This document shows, piece after piece, positions 9,906-19,715 of a stretch of 64,000 nt of DNA; the first letter of the stretch is position 1, and every line of letters begins with the position of its first letter. The DNA is taken from the NCBI RefSeq assembly GCF_024281035.1, contig NZ_JAMXLH010000049.1:81134-145133 (forward strand), written 5' to 3'. The notes below the pieces were generated by a model that was given only the letters and a program-made list of their open reading frames with translations, did not search any database and was not told where the DNA came from. The stretch is from Paraburkholderia sp. (GTDB lineage Bacteria; Pseudomonadota; Gammaproteobacteria; Burkholderiales; Burkholderiaceae). The translations under genes and the position numbers were made by a program.

Positions 9906-9942
9906 ATTATAGAGTGCGATTAGTTGACGCGGCAAGCGTCAA
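9906..9942 (-). promoter_or_regulatory. Efflux operon promoter with overlapping MarR operator
   Basis: On the minus strand a perfect -10 TATAAT (9906-9911) is preceded at 18 bp by TTGCCG (9930-9935). That -35 is the centre of a 7-bp inverted repeat, TTGACGC-N5-GCGTCAA (9924-9942). A repressor dimer there would block polymerase directly. A second palindrome, GCAATTGC, follows at 9947-9954. The predicted leader to the marR ATG is about 30 nt. The architecture is seen in sequence; MarR binding is inferred. Confidence 0.7.
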
Positions 9943-10201
9943 TTATGCAATTGCCGAAGAAGTTTTGCAGCTATCGAGCTTAATCCGGTCCCGAGGGCGT
10001 GGGAGAATCATCCGTTTTGGCGCGGAAAGGCCGTGGCAAAAGGCTGGCGCGCGCCGGTGCCCTATGGAAGGGGCTAATTCGAGGCGGTTATCCCGGCGAT
10101 GAATCTTGCGCCGCCGACTGCGGTCCGGATGGCTCCGGGCGGTTGTCCTGTCACCTTACAGGCCGCGATGAGGACATGTGTCAGAGGAAGTCATCATCGC
10201 G

Positions 10202-10210
10202 TGCTATACT
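10202..10210 (+). promoter_or_regulatory. Candidate extended -10 promoter for typA
   Basis: TGCTATACT is a TGn-extended -10 hexamer, about 165 bp before the typA ATG. No convincing -35 lies 16-18 bp upstream, as is common for extended -10 promoters. The stretch 9943-10377 otherwise holds no gene that I can support. Confidence 0.4.
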
Positions 10211-10377
10211 TTCAGGTTCCCGAAAAGTGCGTTTTTGTCGAGGTGCTGTGTCCCGGTTTGTCCGGAGCCGGCGCAACGGCAGCCGGCAGAACCGGGCGAA
10301 TGGGGCACGAACGCAACACGTCGATGCCCCCGATGCCTGTCTGTTAGCCGCGCACTCAACTGTGTCCCCAGGTTCCT

Positions 10378-12204
10378 ATGTCCCGCGCTCTTCGCAACAT
10401 CGCCATCATTGCCCACGTCGACCACGGCAAGACCACGCTCGTCGATCAACTGCTGCGCCAGTCCGGCACGTTCCGCGAAAACCAGCAGATCGCCGAACGC
10501 GTCATGGACTCGAACGACATCGAAAAAGAGCGCGGGATCACGATTCTCGCGAAAAACTGCGCGGTCGAGTACGAAGGCACCCACATCAACATCGTCGACA
10601 CCCCGGGCCACGCCGACTTCGGCGGTGAAGTGGAGCGCGTGCTCTCGATGGTCGACTCGGTGCTGCTGCTCGTCGACGCCGTCGAAGGCCCGATGCCGCA
10701 AACGCGCTTCGTCACGAAAAAGGCCCTCGCGCTCGGCCTCAAGCCGATCGTCGTCGTCAACAAGGTCGACCGCCCGGGCGCCCGCATCGACTGGGTCATC
10801 AACCAGACGTTCGACCTCTTCGACAAGCTCGGCGCGACCGAAGAGCAGCTCGACTTCCCGGTGGTGTACGCGTCGGGCCTGAACGGCTACGCGTCGCTTG
10901 ACGATTCGGTCCGCGAAGGCGACATGCGCCCGCTCTTCGAGGCGATCCTCCAGCACGTGCCGGTGCGCGCCGCCGATCCGGAAGGCCCGCTGCAACTGCA
11001 GATCACCTCGCTCGACTACTCGACCTACGTCGGCCGTATCGGCGTGGGCCGCATCACGCGCGGGCGCATCAAGCCGGGCCAGCCGGTCGCGCTGCGCTTC
11101 GGCCCGGAAGGCGAAGTGATGAACCGCAAGATCAACCAGGTGCTGTCGTTCCACGGCCTCGAGCGCGTGCAGGTCGAATCGGCCGAAGCCGGCGACATCG
11201 TGCTGATCAACGGCATCGAGGATATCGGCATCGGCGCCACGATCTGCGCGGTCGACAACCCCGAAGCGCTGCCGATGATCACGGTGGACGAGCCGACGCT
11301 CACGATGAACTTCCTCGTGAACTCGTCGCCGCTCGCGGGCAAGGAAGGCAAGTTCGTGACGAGCCGCCAGATCCGCGACCGCCTCACGAAGGAGTTGAAC
11401 CACAACGTCGCGCTGCGCGTGAAGGACACGGGCGACGAAACGACGTTCGAAGTGTCGGGCCGCGGCGAGCTGCACCTCACGATCCTGATCGAAAACATGC
11501 GCCGCGAAGGCTACGAGCTGGCCGTGTCGCGTCCGCGCGTCGTGCTGCACGAAGTCGACGGCGTGAAGATGGAGCCGTACGAGCAACTGACCGTGGACGT
11601 CGAAGACGGCCACCAGGGCGGCGTGATGGAAGAGCTGGGCCGCCGCAAGGGCGAAATGCTCGACATGGCGTCGGACGGCCGTGGCCGCACGCGTCTCGAG
11701 TACCGCATTCCGGCGCGCGGGCTGATCGGCTTCCAGGGCGAATTCATGACGCTCACGCGCGGCACGGGCCTGATGAGCCACGTGTTCGACGAATACGGTC
11801 CGATCAAGGACGGTTCGCTCGGCGAGCGCCGCAACGGCGTGCTGATCTCGCAGGACGACGGCGCGGCCGTCGCCTACGCGCTGTGGAAGCTGCAGGATCG
11901 CGGCCGCATGTTCGTGAAGCCGGGCGACGCACTGTATGAGGGCATGATCATCGGCATCCACAGCCGCGACAACGACCTCGTCGTGAACCCGATCAAGGGC
12001 AAGCAGCTCACCAACGTGCGCGCCTCGGGTACCGACGAAGCCGTGCGCCTCGTGCCGGCGATCCAGATGTCGCTCGAATATGCGGTCGAATTTATCGACG
12101 ACGACGAACTCGTTGAAGTGACGCCGCAGTCGATTCGCCTGCGCAAGCGTCACCTGAAAGAGCATGAGCGCCGTCGCGCAAGCCGCGAAGCCGTTGCTGA
12201 ATAA
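10378..12204 (+). CDS. typA: Ribosome-associated GTPase TypA/BipA
   Basis: Translational GTPase of 608 residues that acts in 50S assembly and stress and cold adaptation. The N-terminal G domain has AHVDHGKTT (residues 12-20), the switch segment ERGITI, DTPGHADFGGEVER and NKVDRPGAR. An EF-Tu domain II and EF-G-like domains III and V follow, and then the BipA-specific C-terminal domain (RGLIGFQGEFMTLTRGTG region through the Arg/Lys-rich end). Length and motifs match the family closely. It is a single-gene unit: its own upstream region, then a strong terminator 44 bp after the stop. Confidence 0.98.
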   Translation: MSRALRNIAIIAHVDHGKTTLVDQLLRQSGTFRENQQIAERVMDSNDIEKERGITILAKNCAVEYEGTHINIVDTPGHADFGGEVERVLSMVDSVLLLVDAVEGPMPQTRFVTKKALALGLKPIVVVNKVDRPGARIDWVINQTFDLFDKLGATEEQLDFPVVYASGLNGYASLDDSVREGDMRPLFEAILQHVPVRAADPEGPLQLQITSLDYSTYVGRIGVGRITRGRIKPGQPVALRFGPEGEVMNRKINQVLSFHGLERVQVESAEAGDIVLINGIEDIGIGATICAVDNPEALPMITVDEPTLTMNFLVNSSPLAGKEGKFVTSRQIRDRLTKELNHNVALRVKDTGDETTFEVSGRGELHLTILIENMRREGYELAVSRPRVVLHEVDGVKMEPYEQLTVDVEDGHQGGVMEELGRRKGEMLDMASDGRGRTRLEYRIPARGLIGFQGEFMTLTRGTGLMSHVFDEYGPIKDGSLGERRNGVLISQDDGAAVAYALWKLQDRGRMFVKPGDALYEGMIIGIHSRDNDLVVNPIKGKQLTNVRASGTDEAVRLVPAIQMSLEYAVEFIDDDELVEVTPQSIRLRKRHLKEHERRRASREAVAE

Positions 12205-12223
12205 TCGGTTTCAACGATTTTGC

Positions 12224-12306
12224 GCACTGCAATGCAAATAAGGATGCAAAAAAGCCGCCCCTATGCAGGCGGCTTTTTTGCGTCCGGAATAACTGTATTG
12301 CAGTGC
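12224..12306. terminator. typA terminator nested inside a larger inverted repeat
   Basis: The inner element (12248-12279) is an intrinsic terminator, with six A's, a GCCGCC/GGCGGC stem and TTTTTT, and is nearly symmetric, so it could work in both directions. It is enclosed by a perfect 10-bp inverted repeat, GCACTGCAAT at 12224-12233 and its complement at 12297-12306. The rest of 12307-12538 holds only the candidate sucA promoter. Confidence 0.85.
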
Positions 12307-12403
12307 AAAAAGAATGTGCTGCAAGAGCCGCGAAAGCCTGTCCGGAAAGGGTTTGCATGCGGTTCTCGCGTCACGTTGCGTCCGACGGAGAGCAGCACTT
12401 ATG

Positions 12404-12412
12404 TGCTATCCT
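12404..12412 (+). promoter_or_regulatory. Candidate extended -10 promoter for sucA-sucB-lpdA
   Basis: TGCTATCCT resembles a TGn-extended -10, 126 bp before the sucA ATG, and is similar to the TGCTATACT ahead of typA. No good -35 is visible. Weak evidence, given because the operon must start in this 230-bp gap. Confidence 0.3.
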
Positions 12413-12538
12413 CCGCGGATGCATGATTTAGGTCCTTCCAAGCAGACTTGATTCGCAATCCGCTAAACGGTCAGGCCGTGGCGCGGAAGGTTGAGTAACC
12501 CGCTATTTCTCGAGAAACTCGAAGAAAGGTGAGCGTAA

Positions 12539-15403
12539 ATGTCGGAAACGATGAAGCAATTCCAGCTGAACTCCTATCTGTTCGGCGGTAATGCTCCGTA
12601 TGTCGAAGAGCTATACGAAGCATATCTTGATAACCCCGCGTCCGTACCGGACACCTGGCGCGAGTATTTCGACGCGCTGCAAAACGTGCCCTCGTCGAGC
12701 GGCACGGCGGACAGCGACGTCGCGCACGGCCCGATCGTCGAGTCGTTTGCCCAGCGTGCCAAGGCCAACGCGTTCGTTTCGCGCGGCGGCGGCGAAGACC
12801 TCGCCACGGCCCGCAAGCAGGTTTACGTTCAGTCGCTGATCGGCGCATATCGATTCCTCGGCTCGCAATGGGCCAACCTCGATCCGCTCAAGCGCCGCGA
12901 GCGTCCGAACATCCCCGAACTCGAGCCCGCGTTCTACGACTTCACCGAAGCCGACATGGACGAGACGTTCAGCGCGACGAACCTGTATTTCGGTTACGAG
13001 CGTGCGACGCTGCGCGAGATCGTCAAGTCGCTGCGCGATACGTACTGCGGTACGATCGGCGTCGAATACATGTACATCGGCGATCCTGAACAGAAGCGCT
13101 GGTGGAAGGAAAAGCTCGAGTCGATCCGTTCGACGCCGAACTTCTCCAACGACAAGAAGAAGCACATCCTCCAGCGCCTGACGGCCGCCGAAGGCCTCGA
13201 GCGCTTCCTGCACACCAAGTACGTCGGCCAGAAGCGCTTCTCGCTCGAAGGCGGCGAGAGCTTCATCGCGTCGATGGACGAAGTCGTTCGTCACGCAGGC
13301 GCGAAGGGCGTGCAGGAAATCGTCATCGGCATGGCCCACCGCGGCCGCCTGAACGTGCTGGTCAATACGCTCGGCAAGATGCCGGCCGACCTCTTCGCCG
13401 AATTCGAAGGCAAGCACGTCGACGATCTGCCGGCCGGCGACGTGAAGTACCACAAGGGCTTCTCGTCGGATATGGCCACCGAAGGCGGCCCGGTCCACCT
13501 GTCGCTCGCATTCAATCCGTCGCACCTCGAAATCGTCAACCCGGTGGTCGAAGGCTCGGCCAAGGCGCGTATGGATCGCCGCGGCGACGAAAACGGCCTG
13601 CAGGTGCTGCCGGTGCAGATCCACGGCGACGCGGCTTTCGCGGGCCAGGGCTGCGTGATGGAAACGCTGAACCTCGCGCAGACGCGCGGCTACGGCACGC
13701 ACGGCACGCTGCACATCGTCATCAACAACCAGATCGGCTTCACGACGTCGGACCCGCGCGATACGCGCTCGACGCTGTATTGCACCGACGTGGTCAAGAT
13801 GATCGAAGCGCCGGTGCTGCACGTGAACGGCGACGATCCCGAAGCAGTCGTGCTCGCCACGCAGCTCGCGATCGAATACCGCATGCAGTTCCACAAGGAT
13901 GTCGTCGTCGACATCGTGTGCTTCCGCAAGCTCGGCCACAACGAGCAGGACACGCCGGCGGTCACGCAGCCGCTCATGTACAAGAAGATCGCGCAGCACC
14001 CGGGCACCCGTGCGCTGTACGCCGAGAAGCTCGTGCAGCAGGGCGTGATCACGGCAGCGGACGCCGACGGCTACGTCAAGGCGTATCGCGCCGCGATGGA
14101 CGAAGGCAACCAGACGCTCGACCCGGTGCTCTCGAACTACAAGAGCAAGTACGCCGTCGACTGGGTGCCGTTCCTGAACCGCAAGTGGACCGACGCCGCC
14201 GATACGGCCGTTCCGCTCGCCGAACTCAAGCGCCTCGCCGAACGCATTACCACGGTCCCCGAGAACTTCAAGGTTCACCCGCTCGTCGAGCGCGTCATCA
14301 ACGACCGCCGCACGATGGGCAAGGGCGACGCGAAGCTCGACTGGGGCATGGGCGAACACCTCGCGTTCGCATCGCTGGTCGCTTCGGGCTACACCGTCCG
14401 TCTGACCGGCCAGGATTCGGGCCGCGGCACGTTCACGCACCGTCACGCGGTGCTGCACGACCAGAACCGCGAGCGCTGGAACGACGGCACGTACATCCCG
14501 CTGCAGAACATCGCCGAGAACCAGGCGAAGTTCACGGTGATCGACTCGGTGCTGTCCGAAGAAGCGGTGCTCGGTTTCGAGTACGGCTACTCGACCGCCG
14601 AACCGAACACGCTCGTGCTGTGGGAAGGCCAGTTCGGCGACTTCGCAAACGGCGCGCAGGTCGTGATCGACCAGTTCATCTCGTCGGGCGAAGTGAAGTG
14701 GGGCCGCGTCTCGGGTCTCACGATGCTGCTGCCGCACGGCTATGAAGGCCAGGGTCCGGAGCACTCGTCGGCGCGTATCGAACGCTATCTGCAACTGTGC
14801 GCCGAGCACAACATGCAGGTCGTTCAGCCGACCACGCCGGCGCAGGTCTTCCACCTGCTGCGCCGCCAGATGATCCGCCTCTTCCGCAAGCCGCTCATCG
14901 TCTTCACGCCGAAGTCGCTGCTGCGCCACAAGGAAGCCGTGTCGGATCTGTCCGATCTCGCGAACGGCACGTTCATGCCGGTCATCGGCGAAGTGGACGA
15001 GTCGATCGATCCGAAGAAGGTCAAGCGCGTGGTCGCCTGCTCGGGCCGCGTGTACTACGACCTCGTCGCGCATCGCCGCGAAGCGAAGGTGGGCGACGTC
15101 GCGATCGTGCGGATCGAACAGCTCTATCCGTTCGCACACAAGCAGTTCGAAGCGGAAATGAAGAAGTACGACAACGCGACCGAAGTGGTCTGGGTGCAGG
15201 ACGAGCCGCAGAATCAGGGCCCGTGGTTCTACATCGAGCACCACCTGAAGGAAGGCATGAAGGAAGGGCAGAAGCTCGCGTACAGCGGCCGTCCTGCTTC
15301 CGCCTCGCCGGCGGTCGGCTACTACGCGAAGCACTACGAGCAGCAGAAGGCGCTGATCGAAGGTGCGTTCGGCCGCCTGAAGGGCGCGCAGGTCGCGAAG
15401 TAA
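12539..15403 (+). CDS. sucA: 2-oxoglutarate dehydrogenase E1 component
   Basis: Thiamine-diphosphate E1 (954 residues) that decarboxylates 2-oxoglutarate and transfers succinyl to the E2 lipoyl group, a TCA-cycle entry step. The start MSETMKQFQLNSYLFGGNAPYV matches the family N-terminus that binds E2 and follows GAAAGGTGAG. It shows the HRGRLNVLVN and HGDAAFAGQG motifs of the ThDP domain, the VCFRKLGHNEQDTP stretch, then the transketolase-like pyrimidine domain with LTGQDSGRGTFTHRH and a C-terminal E1_C domain. It leads the sucA-sucB-lpdA operon. Confidence 0.98.
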   Translation: MSETMKQFQLNSYLFGGNAPYVEELYEAYLDNPASVPDTWREYFDALQNVPSSSGTADSDVAHGPIVESFAQRAKANAFVSRGGGEDLATARKQVYVQSLIGAYRFLGSQWANLDPLKRRERPNIPELEPAFYDFTEADMDETFSATNLYFGYERATLREIVKSLRDTYCGTIGVEYMYIGDPEQKRWWKEKLESIRSTPNFSNDKKKHILQRLTAAEGLERFLHTKYVGQKRFSLEGGESFIASMDEVVRHAGAKGVQEIVIGMAHRGRLNVLVNTLGKMPADLFAEFEGKHVDDLPAGDVKYHKGFSSDMATEGGPVHLSLAFNPSHLEIVNPVVEGSAKARMDRRGDENGLQVLPVQIHGDAAFAGQGCVMETLNLAQTRGYGTHGTLHIVINNQIGFTTSDPRDTRSTLYCTDVVKMIEAPVLHVNGDDPEAVVLATQLAIEYRMQFHKDVVVDIVCFRKLGHNEQDTPAVTQPLMYKKIAQHPGTRALYAEKLVQQGVITAADADGYVKAYRAAMDEGNQTLDPVLSNYKSKYAVDWVPFLNRKWTDAADTAVPLAELKRLAERITTVPENFKVHPLVERVINDRRTMGKGDAKLDWGMGEHLAFASLVASGYTVRLTGQDSGRGTFTHRHAVLHDQNRERWNDGTYIPLQNIAENQAKFTVIDSVLSEEAVLGFEYGYSTAEPNTLVLWEGQFGDFANGAQVVIDQFISSGEVKWGRVSGLTMLLPHGYEGQGPEHSSARIERYLQLCAEHNMQVVQPTTPAQVFHLLRRQMIRLFRKPLIVFTPKSLLRHKEAVSDLSDLANGTFMPVIGEVDESIDPKKVKRVVACSGRVYYDLVAHRREAKVGDVAIVRIEQLYPFAHKQFEAEMKKYDNATEVVWVQDEPQNQGPWFYIEHHLKEGMKEGQKLAYSGRPASASPAVGYYAKHYEQQKALIEGAFGRLKGAQVAK

Positions 15404-15526
15404 GCACGAAAGAGCAACTCGAACCGGGAAGGCGCGACTCGCGAATGACGCGCTTTCCCGCGCTCACGTGCGCGACCCGGTTCGTTTCACGGGGGAAACC
15501 CCGGTACGTATTCAGGAAAAAATCAC

Positions 15527-16807
15527 ATGGCTATCGTTGAAGTCAAGGTCCCCCAGCTTTCGGAGTCGGTTTCGGAAGCCACCATGCTGCAGTGGAAGAA
15601 GAAGCCGGGCGAAGCTGTTGCCCAGGACGAAATCCTCATCGAACTCGAGACCGATAAGGTCGTGCTCGAAGTGCCGGCGCCCGCAGCCGGCGTGCTGGCC
15701 GAGTTCCTGGCCAACGACGGCGACACCGTCGTGGCCGATCAAGTGATCGCGAAGATCGACACGGAAGGCAAGGCAAGCGCAGCAGCGCCCGCTACTGCAG
15801 CTGCAGCCGCTGCACCCGCAGCCGCTCCGGCCGCTGCCGTAGCACCCGCTGCCGCCGCCGCGGCAGCAACGACGGGCGCCAGCAGCAGCGTCGCTTCGCC
15901 CGCCGCTTCGAAGCTGATGGCCGAGAAGGGTCTGTCGGGTTCGGACGTCGCCGGCACGGGCCGTGACGGCCGCATCACGAAGCAGGACGTGCTCGGCGCC
16001 GGTGCGCCGAAGGCCGCCGCACCCGCACCGGCTGCGAAGCCCGCCGCTGCACGCCCGTCGCTGCCGGACGTCAAGGCGCCGGCCGCTGCCGGCAACTGGC
16101 TCGCCGACCGTCCGGAACAGCGCGTGCCGATGTCGCGTCTGCGTGCGCGTATCGCCGAGCGTCTGCTCGAGTCGCAGCAGACCAACGCCATCCTCACGAC
16201 GTTCAACGAAGTGAACATGGCGCCGGTCATGGACCTGCGCAACAAGTACAAGGACAAGTTCGAGAAGGAACACGGCGTGAAGCTCGGCTTCATGTCGTTC
16301 TTCGTGAAGGCGGCTGTTCACGCGCTGAAGAAGTTCCCGCTCGTGAACGCGTCGATCGACGGTAACGACATCGTCTACCACGGCTACTTCGACATCGGTA
16401 TCGCTGTCGGCTCGCCGCGCGGTCTCGTGGTGCCGATCCTGCGCAACGCCGACCAGATGAGCCTCGCCGACATCGAAAAGAAGATCGCCGAGTTCGGTCA
16501 GAAGGCGAAGGACGGCAAGCTGTCGATCGAGGAAATGACCGGCGGTACGTTCTCGATCTCGAACGGCGGTGTGTTCGGCTCGATGCTCTCGACCCCGATC
16601 ATCAACCCGCCGCAGTCGGCGATCCTCGGCGTGCACGCCACGAAGGAACGCGCTGTCGTCGAGAACGGCCAGATCGTGATCCGTCCGATGAACTACCTCG
16701 CGATGTCGTACGACCACCGCATCATCGACGGCCGCGAAGCCGTCCTGTCGCTGGTCGCCATGAAGGACGCGCTGGAAGATCCGGCTCGTCTGCTGCTCGA
16801 TCTGTAA
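15527..16807 (+). CDS. sucB: Dihydrolipoyllysine succinyltransferase (E2 of OGDH)
   Basis: Core-forming E2 of 426 residues that accepts succinyl from E1 on its lipoyl arm and passes it to CoA. Domains: one lipoyl domain (1-77) with the lipoylated Lys44 in [11 protein letters not shown]; an Ala/Pro-rich flexible linker (80-115); a peripheral-subunit-binding domain (about 118-155, [13 protein letters not shown]...[11 protein letters not shown]); a second Ala/Pro linker; and the catalytic domain ending in [13 protein letters not shown], with the active His and Asp. It lies 123 bp after sucA. The Ala-rich linker is long, as is usual in high-GC betaproteobacteria. Confidence 0.97.
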   Translation: MAIVEVKVPQLSESVSEATMLQWKKKPGEAVAQDEILIELETDKVVLEVPAPAAGVLAEFLANDGDTVVADQVIAKIDTEGKASAAAPATAAAAAAPAAAPAAAVAPAAAAAAATTGASSSVASPAASKLMAEKGLSGSDVAGTGRDGRITKQDVLGAGAPKAAAPAPAAKPAAARPSLPDVKAPAAAGNWLADRPEQRVPMSRLRARIAERLLESQQTNAILTTFNEVNMAPVMDLRNKYKDKFEKEHGVKLGFMSFFVKAAVHALKKFPLVNASIDGNDIVYHGYFDIGIAVGSPRGLVVPILRNADQMSLADIEKKIAEFGQKAKDGKLSIEEMTGGTFSISNGGVFGSMLSTPIINPPQSAILGVHATKERAVVENGQIVIRPMNYLAMSYDHRIIDGREAVLSLVAMKDALEDPARLLLDL

Positions 16808-16862
16808 AGCGGCGCTTCTTCATTGCGCATCATTCGCATCATCAAGTCTCTCTGAGCGTCGC

Positions 16863-16895
16863 GTGCGCGGGCGGTGGAAACCACCGCCCGCGTGC
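16863..16895 (+). promoter_or_regulatory. Very stable hairpin between sucB and lpdA
   Basis: A 12-bp perfect stem (16866-16877 with 16881-16892) and a three-base AAA loop are extended by two G-T pairs and one G-C pair. It sits 55 bp after the sucB stop and 27 bp before the lpdA ATG. No T-run follows, so it is more likely a processing or stability element that sets relative E2/E3 expression than a terminator. Confidence 0.75.
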
Positions 16896-16921
16896 CGCGC
16901 TCAAGTCTCGAAAGGATGACC

Positions 16922-18352
16922 ATGTCCAAAGAATTTGACGTCGTCGTGATCGGCGCCGGCCCCGGCGGCTATATCGCGGCGATCCGCGCTGCCCAACTCG
17001 GCAAGTCGGTTGCCTGCATTGAAAAGTGGAAGAACCCGGCCGGCGCGCTGAAGCTCGGCGGCACCTGCCTGAACGTGGGCTGCATTCCGTCGAAGGCGCT
17101 GCTCGCTTCGTCGGAACAGTTCGAAAACGCCCAGCATCACCTGATCGATCACGGCATCAGCGTTTCGGACGTCAAGATCGACGTCTCGAAGATGTTGGCC
17201 CGCAAGAACGACATCGTCGAAAAGATGACGAAGGGGATCGAGTTCCTGTTCCGCAAGAACAAGATCACGTGGCTCAAGGGTCACGGCAAGTTCGTCGGCA
17301 AGAACGAAGCCGGCGTGCAGATCGAAGTGAGCGGCGAAGCCGACGCGGAAGTCGTGACGGCGAAGAACGTCATCATCGCGACCGGTTCGAAGGCGCGTCA
17401 CCTGCCGGGCATCCCGGTCGACAACAAGATCGTCGCCGACAACGAAGGCGCGCTCTCGTTCGACGCCGTGCCGAAGAAGCTCGCCGTGATCGGCGCAGGC
17501 GTGATCGGCCTGGAACTCGGCTCGGTGTGGCGTCGTCTGGGTTCCGAAGTCACGGTGCTCGAAGCGCTGCCGGAATTCCTCGGCGCGGCCGACCAGTCGC
17601 TGTCGAAGGAAGCCGCCAAGCTCCTCAAGAAGCAGGGGCTCGACATTCACGTCGGCGTGAAGGTCGGCGAAGTGAAGGCAACGGACAAGAACGTCACGAT
17701 CGCCTACACGGACAAGGACGGCAAGGCGCAGACGCTCGAAGCCGACCGCCTGATCGTCTCGGTGGGCCGCGTGCCGAACACCGACAACCTCGGCCTCGAA
17801 GCGATCGGCCTGAAGGCGAACGAGCGCGGTTTCATCGACGTCGACAACCACTGCGCGACGAGCGTGCCGAACGTGTACGCGATCGGCGACGTGGTGCGCG
17901 GCCCGATGCTCGCGCACAAGGCCGAAGACGAAGGCGTGCTGGTGGCCGAGATCATCGATGGCCAGAAGCCGCACATCGACTACAACTGCATTCCGTGGGT
18001 GATCTACACCGAGCCGGAAATCGCATGGGTCGGCAAGACGGAGCAGCAGCTCAAGGCCGAAGGCCGCGACATCAAGACGGGCCAGTTCCCGTTCATGGCG
18101 AACGGCCGCGCGCTCGGCATCAACAAGGCCGACGGCTTTGTGAAGATGATCGCCGACGCGAAGACCGACGAGCTGCTCGGCGTGCACATCATCTCGGCGA
18201 ACGCATCGGACCTGATCGCGGAAGCCGTGGTGGCGATGGAATTCAAGGCGGCAGCCGAAGACATCGGCCGCATCTGCCATCCGCACCCGTCGCTCTCCGA
18301 AGTCATGCGCGAGGCGGCTCTCGCCACCGACAAGCGCGCACTCAACATGTAA
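16922..18352 (+). CDS. lpdA: Dihydrolipoamide dehydrogenase (E3)
   Basis: FAD/NAD flavoprotein of 476 residues that reoxidises the dihydrolipoyl group of E2. The Rossmann FAD motif VVVIGAGPGGYIAAIRAAQLG is at residues 6-26. GGTCLNVGCIPSK carries the redox disulfide, a second dinucleotide fold (VIGAGVIGLELGSVW) binds NAD, and HPHPSLSE near the C-terminus holds the catalytic His-Glu pair. ATG 16922 was chosen, with GAAAGGA 6 nt upstream; an in-frame upstream ATG would add 16 atypical residues overlapping the hairpin. Third gene of the OGDH operon. It probably serves only OGDH, since pyruvate dehydrogenase usually has its own E3 in this group. Confidence 0.97.
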   Translation: MSKEFDVVVIGAGPGGYIAAIRAAQLGKSVACIEKWKNPAGALKLGGTCLNVGCIPSKALLASSEQFENAQHHLIDHGISVSDVKIDVSKMLARKNDIVEKMTKGIEFLFRKNKITWLKGHGKFVGKNEAGVQIEVSGEADAEVVTAKNVIIATGSKARHLPGIPVDNKIVADNEGALSFDAVPKKLAVIGAGVIGLELGSVWRRLGSEVTVLEALPEFLGAADQSLSKEAAKLLKKQGLDIHVGVKVGEVKATDKNVTIAYTDKDGKAQTLEADRLIVSVGRVPNTDNLGLEAIGLKANERGFIDVDNHCATSVPNVYAIGDVVRGPMLAHKAEDEGVLVAEIIDGQKPHIDYNCIPWVIYTEPEIAWVGKTEQQLKAEGRDIKTGQFPFMANGRALGINKADGFVKMIADAKTDELLGVHIISANASDLIAEAVVAMEFKAAAEDIGRICHPHPSLSEVMREAALATDKRALNM

Positions 18353-18420
18353 TGCGCGCGGGCAGGGCGTCCGGCTCTTTTGGATGCTCTGCCGCGTTGT
18401 AATTTGCATCACGACGAAGA

Positions 18421-18453
18421 GGCGGGTGGGGTCTATCCCTCCCGCCTTTGCTT
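18421..18453 (+). terminator. Terminator after lpdA, just upstream of zapE
   Basis: A nine-pair stem with one T-T mismatch (18421-18430 with 18437-18446) and a six-base loop is followed by TTTGCTTATTTG. It ends only 17 bp before the zapE ATG, so it probably terminates the OGDH operon and attenuates read-through into zapE. Confidence 0.65.
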
Positions 18454-18469
18454 ATTTGCGGCCCATGAA

Positions 18470-19567
18470 ATGAACGTCACCGAGTACTACGAAAAGGAAC
18501 TGCAAAACCGCGGGTACCAGTCAGATGCGGCCCAGCGCGCCGCGGTCGACCGGCTGCAGCAGTGCTACGACGAATGGGTTGCGTACAAGGCGCGCCGCTC
18601 GAACGCGTTCAAGAAGCTCATCATTCACCCCGATCTGCCGCGCGGCGTGTACATGTGGGGCGGCGTGGGGCGCGGCAAGAGCTTCCTGATGGACAGCTTC
18701 TATGCGGTCGTGCCCGTGCAGCGCAAGACGCGCCTGCACTTTCACGAATTCATGCGCGAGGTGCATCGCGAGCTGGAAGAACTCAAGGGCCAGGCCGATC
18801 CGCTCGACGAACTCGCGCGCCGCATTGCGAAGCGATACCGCCTGATCTGCTTCGACGAATTCCATGTCTCGGACATCGCCGACGCGATGATCCTGTATCG
18901 GCTGCTCGATCGTCTCTTCACGAACGGCGTGCAGTTCGTGATGACGTCCAACTACGATCCCGATCTGCTCTATCCCGACGGCCTGCACCGCGATCGCATG
19001 CTGCCCGCCATCGCGCTGCTCAAGGACAAGCTCGACGTGCTCAACGTCGACGCGGGCATCGACTACCGGCAGCGCACGCTCGCGCAGGTCGAGGTCTACC
19101 ATACGCCGCTCGGCGCCGAAGCCGACCGCGCACTGCGGCACTCGTTCGCACAACTCGCGGCGGTGCCCGACGAAAGCCCGATCCTGCACATCGAGAAGCG
19201 CGAGATCAAGGCGCTGCGTCGCGCCGACGGCGTGGTCTGGTTCGATTTCGCGACGCTGTGCGGCGGGCCGCGCTCGCAGAACGACTATCTGGAACTGGCG
19301 AGCCGCTTTCACGCCGTGATTCTGTCGGGCGTGCCGCAGATGACGCCGCGCATGCAGTCCGAAGCGCGCCGCTTCACATGGCTCATCGACGTGTTCTACG
19401 ACCACAAGGTGAAGCTGCTGATGTCGGCGGCGGTGTGTCCCGAGGCGCTCTACGTCGAAGGCCCGATGGCGAACGAATTCACGCGCACGGTCTCGCGGAT
19501 CGTCGAAATGCAGTCGAAGGAATATCTCGAAGCGCCGCGCCGTATCGTCGATACGTCGCTCACCTGA
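18470..19567 (+). CDS. zapE: Cell division ATPase ZapE (AFG1 family)
   Basis: P-loop ATPase of 365 residues related to E. coli ZapE/YhcM and mitochondrial AFG1/LACE1, implicated in Z-ring dynamics and protein quality control at the membrane. Walker A GGVGRGKS is at residues 64-71, Walker B as LICFDEFHVSDIADA, and a sensor-like VMTSNYDPDLLYPDGLHRDR segment follows. ATG 18470 gives MNVTEYYEKELQNRGY, the conserved N-terminus; the open frame extends upstream through the terminator, which argues against the longer form. No good ribosome site is seen. In Burkholderia zapE typically follows the OGDH genes. Confidence 0.94.
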   Translation: MNVTEYYEKELQNRGYQSDAAQRAAVDRLQQCYDEWVAYKARRSNAFKKLIIHPDLPRGVYMWGGVGRGKSFLMDSFYAVVPVQRKTRLHFHEFMREVHRELEELKGQADPLDELARRIAKRYRLICFDEFHVSDIADAMILYRLLDRLFTNGVQFVMTSNYDPDLLYPDGLHRDRMLPAIALLKDKLDVLNVDAGIDYRQRTLAQVEVYHTPLGAEADRALRHSFAQLAAVPDESPILHIEKREIKALRRADGVVWFDFATLCGGPRSQNDYLELASRFHAVILSGVPQMTPRMQSEARRFTWLIDVFYDHKVKLLMSAAVCPEALYVEGPMANEFTRTVSRIVEMQSKEYLEAPRRIVDTSLT

Positions 19568-19715
19568 GCAAGCGCGCCCGCGCGTCGTCGTGAAGGTAGC
19601 GAATGTCGCGAAAAACGGGTGCGTCGATGTTTTCAAGATTCAGACCCGTCTGATACTCGGCGCGGGGGCAAGTGGATATCGTTTGTCGGTGACTGCCCCG
19701 ACAAAGGAGAACACC

